Shown one piece after another: positions 1-5,585 of a stretch of DNA of 9,323 bases (positions are counted from its first letter, which is position 1; the number at the start of each line of letters is the position of its first letter). This DNA is from an uncultured Selenomonadales bacterium (GTDB taxonomy: Bacteria > Bacillota > Negativicutes > Selenomonadales > Selenomonadaceae): NCBI GenBank assembly GCA_937915725.1, contig CALGGV010000011.1:1-9323 (forward strand), written 5' to 3'. The notes below the pieces were generated by a model that saw only the letters and a list, made by a program, of their open reading frames with translations, was not told the DNA's origin and did not search any database. The position numbers were made by a program, and so were the translations under genes.

Positions 1-56
1 GCGTTGCCGTCAATTTCAATCGTTAAGCCTGTCCTAAAATCGGTACTTGAAATCAT
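1..56 (-). CDS. efp: Elongation factor P, N-terminal fragment (cut by window edge)
   Basis: Only the first 18 codons are in the window. They read MISSTDFRTGLTIEIDGN, the typical N-terminus of bacterial EF-P (domain I, KOW-like), the tRNA-mimicking factor that relieves ribosomes stalled at consecutive prolines. The start is the ATG at 56-54, preceded by a strong Shine-Dalgarno GGAGG at 71-67 with a 10-base spacer. The gene begins 26 bases after the symporter stop, so the two are probably co-transcribed. In Bacillus subtilis and relatives efp follows the aroQ-like and pepQ-like genes yqhS and yqhT; both homologues are present here upstream, which supports the call. The lysine/arginine that is modified in some EF-Ps lies outside the window, so the modification type cannot be judged. 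Confidence 0.88.
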   Translation of the reverse strand, partial: MISSTDFRTGLTIEIDGN

Positions 57-66
57 CTGCTAAATT

Positions 67-71
67 CCTCC
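67..71 (-). promoter_or_regulatory. Ribosome binding site of efp
   Basis: GGAGG on the minus strand, 10 bases before the efp ATG (56-54) and just after the symporter stop codon (85-83). It fixes the efp start. No terminator-like hairpin is visible in the 26-base gap, which favours read-through from the symporter. Confidence 0.8.
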
Positions 72-82
72 AAAAAATTTTT

Positions 83-1693
83 TTATATTTTATAATAAAT
101 TTTTGTGTCAAGCAAATTTTCGGTTTTCGCAAGAATTGTACTTGCGCCAATATCGCCGACAACATTTGTAGTTGTGTTGATTCTGTCTTCAATCGGACTT
201 ATTCCAAAAATAATCGCTACAGATTCGGCAGGAACTCCAAACATTCCCAAAATCGCCGCCATTAAAACTACAGCTCCGCCGGGTATTCCGGGCGTTCCAA
301 CTGAAACAGTAAAAATTGCAAGCAACAAAGTAAAAATTGCCGCGCTGTCAATTTCCACGCCGTACATTTTTAAAAGCATTATGCAGGTTGTTGAATAAAA
401 AATCCCCGTGCCGTCCATGTTTACCGTTGCGCCTATTGGAATTGAGAAGGAAGAAATTTTTGGCGAAATTCCAATTTTTTCTGTACAAAATTTCATTGTA
501 AACGGCATTGTAACATTTGAAGAACTTGTTGCAAAAGGAACCGCTACAAAACTCGGCAATTTTTTTAACAGTGGAATTGGAGAAATTTTACCGAATACCA
601 GCAACATTGAACTGTATGTACAAATCATCAGCAAATTTCCAAACACAAAACACGCTAAAAGTTTTGCCAGTAAAATTACAGAATCCATACCCAAATTTAT
701 CACAAGTCTTGCCATTGCAAAAAATGTTATCAGCGGGATAAACGCCGCAATAGCCGTAATAAGCGTCAAGCAAAAAGTATTTGCCTCCCTTGCAAAATCG
801 TTAATCATTTTTACTTTATCGCCGAGTTTGTTAATGCACAAGCCAAAAACTACGGCAACGAAAATAATTTGTAAAAGCCCTCTTTCAATTACGGGCGTTA
901 CTAAATCTTTTGGGATTATGTTGACAATCGCAGACAGCAGAGAAAGTCTTTCAGTAGACGCCGTGCCGTCAACTATTCCTACTTGTGGGACGCCGCTTGC
1001 AAAGGTAAAGTGCGCCAATGTTAAGCCTAAACAAATTGCAATGATCGTTGTCAAAGAATACAAGCCGATTAATTTTCCGCCGATTCTTCCGACGCTTGCC
1101 GAATTCGTTAAGCCGGTAATGCCGCTTATTATACTGAAAAAAACTACCGGAGCGATCGTCATATTTAGCGCGTTCATAAACATTGTATTGACGGAGCCGC
1201 CGATTGTTTCATTGAAAATTGAAATTGTTTCCGGCGTCGCGCAGATTTTCAAAATGACGCCAAAAATAATTCCGCTAATCATTCCAATAAGTGTATAATG
1301 AAGTTGCTTGTTGGTATTTTCGTGAACTTGAATTATAACGAGGTTTTTATTGCCCTTGCGGGTGTAAGTCATTTTGTGGGCGTTAGATTTTAAAATTACC
1401 GTACGAAAATAATCTTCGTCATTTTCGTCGTAATCCGTGACAGAAATCAGTGGGTTGTATTCTGCGCCTTCACTTTCAATTTGTAAAGTCAAATCGCCGA
1501 AACGTTGAGAAATTTTAACTTTGGCACTTTCAGCCTTGCCGATATTTACCAGCCGAATAAAAGTTTCTTCAAGCAAAAGTTGCGCGTTTAATGATTCTTT
1601 TTTGGTTGCCTTAGTTTTTGAAAATTCGGTGTCAATTTGTTCAACAGTTTGGGAAAAATTTTCAACAGTCATTAAAAAAATTTTGTCGGACAA
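83..1693 (-). CDS. Dicarboxylate/amino acid:cation symporter with N-terminal RsbW-like (HATPase) domain
   Basis: The 536-residue protein has two parts. Residues ~131-525 are a DAACS-family (GltP/DctA/SstT) secondary transporter that imports dicarboxylates or amino acids with Na+ or H+. The HP1 serine motif (TSSSN, 389-393), NMDGT (425-429), a GIPGG tip (469-473) and the last-helix motif with D503, T507, N510 and D514 are all visible. Residues ~10-125 are soluble and resemble an anti-sigma/HATPase_c_2 fold: a helix with LLLEETFIRLVNIG (N-box position), then EGAEYNPL (G1-box position) and a final strand pair. The N-box Asn is R47 and the G1 Asp is S74, so ATP binding is doubtful. A typical DAACS protein is about 400-440 residues, so the N-terminal part is an addition. 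The start is TTG (1693-1691) with GAGGTG at 1706-1701; the ATG at codon 8 has no SD. Substrate is not known. Confidence 0.85.
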   Translation of the reverse strand: MSDKIFLMTVENFSQTVEQIDTEFSKTKATKKESLNAQLLLEETFIRLVNIGKAESAKVKISQRFGDLTLQIESEGAEYNPLISVTDYDENDEDYFRTVILKSNAHKMTYTRKGNKNLVIIQVHENTNKQLHYTLIGMISGIIFGVILKICATPETISIFNETIGGSVNTMFMNALNMTIAPVVFFSIISGITGLTNSASVGRIGGKLIGLYSLTTIIAICLGLTLAHFTFASGVPQVGIVDGTASTERLSLLSAIVNIIPKDLVTPVIERGLLQIIFVAVVFGLCINKLGDKVKMINDFAREANTFCLTLITAIAAFIPLITFFAMARLVINLGMDSVILLAKLLACFVFGNLLMICTYSSMLLVFGKISPIPLLKKLPSFVAVPFATSSSNVTMPFTMKFCTEKIGISPKISSFSIPIGATVNMDGTGIFYSTTCIMLLKMYGVEIDSAAIFTLLLAIFTVSVGTPGIPGGAVVLMAAILGMFGVPAESVAIIFGISPIEDRINTTTNVVGDIGASTILAKTENLLDTKIYYKI

Positions 1694-1700
1694 AAAATTT

Positions 1701-1706
1701 CACCTC
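1701..1706 (-). promoter_or_regulatory. Ribosome binding site deciding a TTG start (symporter)
   Basis: GAGGTG lies 7 bases before TTG 1693-1691. The next in-frame ATG (1672-1670) is preceded only by an A/T run. The TTG start is therefore preferred. Confidence 0.7.
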
Positions 1707-1741
1707 AAAAAATTTTTTAAGCCATTTAAAATCGATTTTTT

Positions 1742-1822
1742 GGCGGAAAATTTCAACGTAACAAGCCTTTGAATTATTTTCCTAACAAATATACCTAAAA
1801 AATTTAAAGCCGCTTAAATTTG
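1742..1822. repeat. Diverged copy of a ~75-base hairpin-forming intergenic element
   Basis: The 142-base gap between the M24 peptidase and the symporter contains a sequence related to the element found twice at 9028-9100 and 9240-9312. Two blocks are nearly identical: AAAATTTCAACGT-NN-CAAGCCTTT (1747-1770) and ACCTAAAAAATTT (1793-1805), separated by the same distance (22 bases) in every copy, while the middle has diverged. The ends can pair: GCGG (1743-1746) with CCGC (1810-1813), then AAATTT (1748-1753) with AAATTT (1800-1805). Its role is unknown: RNA hairpin, mRNA-processing site or MITE-like relic are all possible. I see no convincing promoter or intrinsic terminator in this gap. Confidence 0.7.
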
Positions 1823-1835
1823 ATAAAAAACGCCT

Positions 1836-2900
1836 TTACAGCTCGATTAAATTTTTGGGACTTTTTGTCAAAGTTTCGGCGTCGCCATCTGTAACTAAAA
1901 CTGTATCTTCAATTCTTAAGCCGCCAACATTTTCAATATAAATTCCCGGTTCATCTGTAACAATCATATTCGGCTGAAGACTTTCGCACTTGCTAAGGCG
2001 GCTAAGGCGCGGTTCTTCGTGAATTTCAATTCCTACGCCGTGTCCTAAGCCGTGCGTAAAATATTTTTCTAAATCTGCGTGCGCCAAAATTTCTCTAACG
2101 GCGGCATCAACAGCTTTACCGCTTGCGCCCTTTCTGATAAATTTCAAGCCGTGAAGTTGTGCGTTCAAAACGGCGTTGTAAAGATTTTTCTGCTTGTCAG
2201 TAGCCTTGCCAACAAAAATTGTGCGCGTCATATCTGAACAATAGCCGTGAAAAATTGCGCCAAAATCCATTGTAACAAATTCGCCGCTCAAAATTTTTTT
2301 ATCGCTTGCCACGCCGTGCGGTAAACTTCCACGAACGCCGGACGCTACAATAGTATCAAAAGAATTTTTTTCTGCGCCCAATTTTTTCATAAGGTATTCA
2401 AGCTCGGCGGCAACTTCATTTTCTGTAATATTCGGCTTGATAAAATTCAAAATTTCTGCAAACGCTTTATCGGCAATTTCACAAGCCCTGCGAATGTTAA
2501 AAATTTCTGCCGCGTCTTTAATCTGCCGCAATGAATCCAATTCAACGGATTTTAATTCGACGCCTGCCAAATTTTCTTTCAAGTTGTTATATTCGTCAAA
2601 AGTCAACACTCTACCTTCAAAGCCGAATTTTTTTGCGCCACAACTTTTTATTTCCTCGATTAATTTTTTGAAAAGCCCGTCCTCTTGTTTGACAATTTCA
2701 AAATTTTTAGTTTGAAGTCTTGCCTGTTCAATATAACGTGAATCAGTTATCAATTTAAGAAAATTTTTTCCAATTAATAAAATCGTACTGTCGCCGCGAA
2801 ATCCGCTGAAATAAAAAACATTCGCCGCCTTGTAAATTATTACCGCGTCAATTTCTTCAGCCGAAATTTTTTTGTACAAATTTTTTAATCTTTGTTCCAT
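1836..2900 (-). CDS. M24B Xaa-Pro peptidase (aminopeptidase P / prolidase family)
   Basis: The 354-residue protein hydrolyses the bond next to proline in peptides or dipeptides in the cytoplasm, using two metal ions. An N-terminal creatinase-like domain (1-~125) is followed by the pita-bread catalytic domain. All five metal ligands are visible: D212 (VTMDFG), D223 (YCSDMTRT), H287 (HGLGHGVG), E317 (TDEPGIY) and E331 (LRIEDTV); the accessory H283 is also there. Length and architecture match the short Bacillota YqhT/PepQ-like group, too short for the longer E. coli PepP. The start is ATG 2900-2898 with AGGAG nine bases upstream, inside the last codons of aroQ, whose stop lies six bases before this ATG. 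Position after aroQ and (formerly adjacent to) efp is a conserved Bacillota arrangement. Whether the substrate is a dipeptide or a longer peptide cannot be told from sequence. Confidence 0.93.
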   Translation of the reverse strand: MEQRLKNLYKKISAEEIDAVIIYKAANVFYFSGFRGDSTILLIGKNFLKLITDSRYIEQARLQTKNFEIVKQEDGLFKKLIEEIKSCGAKKFGFEGRVLTFDEYNNLKENLAGVELKSVELDSLRQIKDAAEIFNIRRACEIADKAFAEILNFIKPNITENEVAAELEYLMKKLGAEKNSFDTIVASGVRGSLPHGVASDKKILSGEFVTMDFGAIFHGYCSDMTRTIFVGKATDKQKNLYNAVLNAQLHGLKFIRKGASGKAVDAAVREILAHADLEKYFTHGLGHGVGIEIHEEPRLSRLSKCESLQPNMIVTDEPGIYIENVGGLRIEDTVLVTDGDAETLTKSPKNLIEL

Positions 2901-2905
2901 TAAAA

Positions 2906-3367
2906 TTAACTCCTGCGAAGTTTGCGAATTGCAATTTCTAACGCCGCAATGTAACTATCAATTCCAAATCCGCAAATTTGCCCCATAACTACCGGCGCAA
3001 TTACCGATTTATGGCGAAATTCTTCGCGCTTGTGGACGTTCGACAAATGAATTTCTATAACCGGTACGGGAATTGCCGCTATTGCGTCGCGCAGGGCAAT
3101 ACTATAATGAGTTAAAGCCGCCGCATTCAATAAAATAAAATCGTAACGCCCGCGCGCTTTTTGTATCGCCTCGACTAATTCGCCCTCAAAATTCGACTGC
3201 AGAAAATTTATTTCATCTACGCCCAATTCTTTTGCCCGTGTTTCCAAAATTTCGTTTATATCGTTAAGTGTCAAGTTGCCGTAAATTTCCGGCTCGCGCG
3301 TCCCCAACAAATTTAAATTCGGTCCGTGCAATACCAAAATTCTTTTTGTATTAATATTTAATTCCAA
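2906..3367 (-). CDS. aroQ: Type II 3-dehydroquinate dehydratase
   Basis: This enzyme converts 3-dehydroquinate to 3-dehydroshikimate, step three of the shikimate pathway to aromatic amino acids. With a TTG start at 3367-3365 it has 153 residues, normal for this small dodecameric family. Key sites are visible: N17 (GPNLNLLG), catalytic R24 and Y29 (GTREPEIYG), N81 (LLNAAALTH), H107 (EIHLSNVHKRE) and the C-terminal GQICGFG. The usual QSNHEGE reads QSNFEGE here, a Phe for a commonly seen His. The frame stays open up to another TTG at 3388, but only 3367 has a good SD (GAGGGGG, 3383-3377, spacer 9). The start overlaps the acylphosphatase end by 17 bases, and its own stop lies between SD and start of the peptidase gene, so translation is likely coupled along the row. 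Confidence 0.95.
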   Translation of the reverse strand: MELNINTKRILVLHGPNLNLLGTREPEIYGNLTLNDINEILETRAKELGVDEINFLQSNFEGELVEAIQKARGRYDFILLNAAALTHYSIALRDAIAAIPVPVIEIHLSNVHKREEFRHKSVIAPVVMGQICGFGIDSYIAALEIAIRKLRRS

Positions 3368-3698
3368 ATTTATTTTCCCCCTCAACAACCGCTAAATCGT
3401 AACTTTTCAGCTGTACAACTTTTGAAAAACCGTTGCCTTTTTTCAGCCGCTCAATCAATTCTTCGATAACTTGCGGGGTACTTTGAACTTCCATTGTAAC
3501 AGTACCATCTTTAAGATTCATAACCCAGCCGGTAATTCCGAGCGCGCGCGCCTCTTGACGTACAAAATATCTGAATCCTACGCCTTGCACTTTGCCGGAA
3601 ACTGTAATTGATTTACGAATAGCATTTGCAGTATCAACCGGCGTGATTAAATCTTCTTCAGCATTGCCGCCGAAAATCTGTTTTAAAAAATCCCTCAT
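3351..3698 (-). CDS. Acylphosphatase with N-terminal extension
   Basis: Acylphosphatases hydrolyse carboxyl-phosphate bonds (for example acetyl phosphate or carbamoyl phosphate). The domain spans residues ~29-115. The phosphate loop SGKVQGVGFRYFV holds the catalytic R43, and GWVMNLKDGTV holds the catalytic N61; their spacing of 18 equals that of the classic enzyme. The protein is 115 residues, against about 90-100 for a stand-alone acylphosphatase. The extra ~28 residues (MRDFLKQIFGG, then an acidic stretch) are real if the start is ATG 3698-3696, which has GGAGGG seven bases upstream, overlapping the end of the acetyltransferase gene. The extension begins with a short amphipathic-looking helix, but I do not recognise it. 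The physiological substrate is unknown, as for most bacterial members. The gene sits inside a tightly packed row, so it is probably co-transcribed with aroQ. Confidence 0.93.
   Translation of the reverse strand: MRDFLKQIFGGNAEEDLITPVDTANAIRKSITVSGKVQGVGFRYFVRQEARALGITGWVMNLKDGTVTMEVQSTPQVIEELIERLKKGNGFSKVVQLKSYDLAVVEGENKFGIKY
3377..3383 (-). promoter_or_regulatory. Ribosome binding site deciding a TTG start (aroQ)
   Basis: GAGGGGG, nine bases before TTG 3367-3365 and inside the 3' end of the acylphosphatase gene. It argues against the longer reading from TTG 3388, which would place this SD inside the coding frame and has no good SD of its own. Confidence 0.65.
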
Positions 3699-3701
3699 AA
3701 A

Positions 3702-4271
3702 TTATCCCTCCACATCATTTGGCAGAGTTTTTATAAATTTCGCCGGAATACCTCCGAACAAAGAATTATCGGGAATATCTTTTGTGACAACCGCGCCCGC
3801 CGCAATTACAACGTTATTTCCAATAGTGACTCCCGGTAAAATTGTAACATTTCCGCCAATCCATACGTCATTTCCAATTTTTACGGGCTTACCAATTCCC
3901 AAATGTTTTCTCCTGCCCATTGGATTCAGCGGGTGATTTACCGTTGTAATTAAAGTATTGGGACCAATCATCACATAATCGCCAATTTGAACTTCCATAA
4001 TATCCAAAATTGTAACGTTGTAATTCGCCAAAAAAGTATTTCCGACGTGAATATTTTTGCCGTTATCGCAGTTGAAAACCGGCAACACAACAGGATTTTC
4101 GCCTGCACTTCCAAAAAGTTCACGAATAATTTTTTCTCTTTCTTCGTACTGTGTAACGTCTATTAAATTAAGTTTTTGGCAAAGTTTAACCGCGTTTAAT
4201 TTTAAGGCGTCAACTTCAGGATCATAAAAATCATATTCAAGCCCTGCGTGAAGTTTCTCAAGTTCCGTCAT
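3702..4271 (-). CDS. Maltose/galactoside-type O-acetyltransferase (hexapeptide repeat)
   Basis: This is a LacA/Maa/NodL-family enzyme that transfers acetyl from acetyl-CoA to a sugar or related hydroxyl. Residues ~1-55 form the Mac N-terminal domain (EKLHAGLEYDFYDPEV). Residues ~65-180 are left-handed beta-helix hexapeptide repeats (VQIGDYVMIGP, VKIGNDVWIGGNVTILPGVTIG). N83 and the catalytic H113 (TTVNHPLNP) are in the positions expected from LacA (N85, H115). The length of 189 residues is normal. The ATG at 4271-4269 is preferred, with GAGGTG six bases upstream; a GTG at 4280 would overlap that SD. The SD lies in the last codons of the U32 gene, whose stop sits between SD and ATG. The real acceptor is unknown; names such as maltose or galactoside acetyltransferase are family labels only. 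Confidence 0.92.
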   Translation of the reverse strand: MTELEKLHAGLEYDFYDPEVDALKLNAVKLCQKLNLIDVTQYEEREKIIRELFGSAGENPVVLPVFNCDNGKNIHVGNTFLANYNVTILDIMEVQIGDYVMIGPNTLITTVNHPLNPMGRRKHLGIGKPVKIGNDVWIGGNVTILPGVTIGNNVVIAAGAVVTKDIPDNSLFGGIPAKFIKTLPNDVEG

Positions 4272-4273
4272 TT

Positions 4274-5476
4274 TTAACACCTCATTAAAGAAAAATTTTC
4301 AACTTTTTGAATGACGGGAATTTTAACAATTTGTTGAGCGTGCGGCGCGGATAAAATTTTTTCGCCGTCTTCATTGTACATTTCAGAAATTTTTTGTTGA
4401 AAAGTTTTACCGCGCGGTTGAAAAAACTCTACAACTTGATTAATTTCAAATTTGCCGCGCTGTTCAATCGTTGCAACCATTTTTTCTGCGTCAAAATCCC
4501 TTACAATTCCCAAAAAATTACTTGAACGTTTCGGCTTTGAAGTATCATAAATTTCAGTTGGCGCGCCGTCGCTGATAAAAAATCCCGTCGTGTAGGGGCG
4601 ATGTGCAACTTTATCCAATTCCTCAAGCCAATCTGCGCGAATTGTAAAATTTTTGGGATTGTCAAAATAAGCGTCAATCGCTTGTCTGTAAACTTTGACG
4701 ACGCCCGCCACGTAATTAACGCTTTTCATTCGCCCTTCAATTTTCAAGGACGCAACGCCACTTTCAATGACTTTATCAAGGTAAGGCAACAAACATAAAT
4801 CTTTTGAATTCATAATGTACGCGCCGCGTGAATCTTCGTCAACTTCAAAAAATTCATTTGGGCGTTTTTCTTCCAACAAAGAATATTTCCAGCGACAAGA
4901 ATGAGTACACGCGCCCTTGTTGCCGTCGCGCCCTGTCAAATAGTGCGAAAGATAACACCTGCCGGAATACGAAATACACATTGCGCCATGAATAAAAATT
5001 TCAAGTTCAGCCGCGCAATTTTTTTTTATTTCCAAAATTTCCTCAAGCGTCAATTCACGCGCCAAAACAATTCGACTTGCGCCCATTTCGTGAAAAAAAT
5101 TAGCCGTGCGATAATTTGTAACATTTGCTTGCGTGCTTACGTGCAACTGTAAATTTTTCGTTAAACTTTTTGCCAAAGTAAAAACGCCTAAATCAGAAAT
5201 TAAAACCGCGTCAACGCCCGCGCCGTCCAGAAATTTAAAATATTTTTCAAGTTCCGCAATATCTGCGTTATGTGCGAAAATATTTGTTGCCACGTAAATT
5301 TTTTTTCCGAGTTTGTGCGTAAATTCAACCGCTTTTAAAATTTCTTCTTCAGTAAAATTATCGCCGTAAGCGCGCAGACTGAAATTTTTCCCGCCAATAT
5401 AAACAGCGTCCGCGCCGTAAATTAAAGCGGCTTGCAATTTTTCAAAATTCCCTGCAGGTGCCAACAATTCTATCAA
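4274..5476 (-). CDS. U32 family protein, TrhP/YrrO-like (tRNA U34 hydroxylation)
   Basis: The 400-residue protein starts with the family N-terminus (LLAPAGNFEKL, ADAVYIGG), carries the U32 signature EIFIHGAMCISYSGRCYLS at ~159-177, and ends in the small beta-barrel U32 C-terminal domain (~320-395). Although annotated as a peptidase or collagenase, this branch (E. coli YegQ/TrhP, B. subtilis YrrN/YrrO) is known for prephenate-dependent formation of 5-hydroxyuridine at tRNA position 34. C167, C174, C190 and C228 (with C194 nearby) follow nearly the same spacing as the 4Fe-4S cysteines of the relative UbiU, so an iron-sulfur cluster is inferred. The place after mltG matches the yrrL-yrrO order of B. 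subtilis, but the yrrM-type methyltransferase is absent. TTG start (5476-5474) with AAGGAG eight bases upstream; no ATG fits. Confidence 0.9.
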   Translation of the reverse strand: MIELLAPAGNFEKLQAALIYGADAVYIGGKNFSLRAYGDNFTEEEILKAVEFTHKLGKKIYVATNIFAHNADIAELEKYFKFLDGAGVDAVLISDLGVFTLAKSLTKNLQLHVSTQANVTNYRTANFFHEMGASRIVLARELTLEEILEIKKNCAAELEIFIHGAMCISYSGRCYLSHYLTGRDGNKGACTHSCRWKYSLLEEKRPNEFFEVDEDSRGAYIMNSKDLCLLPYLDKVIESGVASLKIEGRMKSVNYVAGVVKVYRQAIDAYFDNPKNFTIRADWLEELDKVAHRPYTTGFFISDGAPTEIYDTSKPKRSSNFLGIVRDFDAEKMVATIEQRGKFEINQVVEFFQPRGKTFQQKISEMYNEDGEKILSAPHAQQIVKIPVIQKVENFSLMRC

Positions 5477-5484
5477 AAAAATTT

Positions 5485-5490
5485 CTCCTT
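5485..5490 (-). promoter_or_regulatory. Ribosome binding site deciding a TTG start (U32 gene)
   Basis: AAGGAG eight bases before TTG 5476-5474, where translation gives the conserved N-terminus MIELLAPAGN. A small hairpin (TAGG/CCTA, 5499-5512) lies just upstream, between the heptad array and this site. Confidence 0.75.
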
Positions 5491-5498
5491 TTTCAAAA

Positions 5499-5580
5499 TA
5501 GGATTTTCCCTACTGCCTCTTGCCTCTTGCCTTTTGCCTCTTGCCTCTTGCCTACTGCCTTTTGCCTACTGCCTCTTGCC
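5499..5580. repeat. Ten-unit heptad array with adjoining mini-hairpin
   Basis: The 109-base gap between mltG and the U32 gene is largely a perfect period-7 array. From 5511 to 5580 there are exactly ten units with consensus TNYTGCC (plus strand): five TCTTGCC, three TACTGCC and two TTTTGCC. The array begins five bases after the mltG stop codon. It runs straight into a small inverted repeat, TAGG/CCTA at 5499-5512 around ATTTTC, also seen in a close version beside the heptads at 8940-8952 and 9152-9164. There are no spacers, so it is not a CRISPR. It resembles the short tandemly repeated heptanucleotides known from cyanobacteria; any role in transcript stability is unproven. Confidence 0.92.
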
Positions 5581-5585
5581 TTAAA

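Noticed and set aside
408..1298. Long plus-strand open frame (296 codons), plus shorter ones at 105-398 and 517-741
   Set aside because: It mirrors the symporter on the opposite strand. The translation shows no family motif, while the minus strand gives a clear DAACS protein.
1815..1840. Intrinsic terminator after the M24 peptidase gene (T-run in TTTTTT on the minus strand)
   Set aside because: There is a T-run but no GC-rich stem just before it; pairing is too weak to claim a terminator.
4272..4280. GTG start for the acetyltransferase at 4280
   Set aside because: This GTG is part of the SD GAGGTG used by the ATG at 4271.
5499..5512. Intrinsic terminator between mltG and the U32 gene
   Set aside because: The stem is only four pairs with a six-base loop, followed by TTTTG only. 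Reported as part of the repeat instead.
5511..5580. Possible CRISPR array
   Set aside because: Period is seven bases with no spacers, and there are no cas genes in the window.
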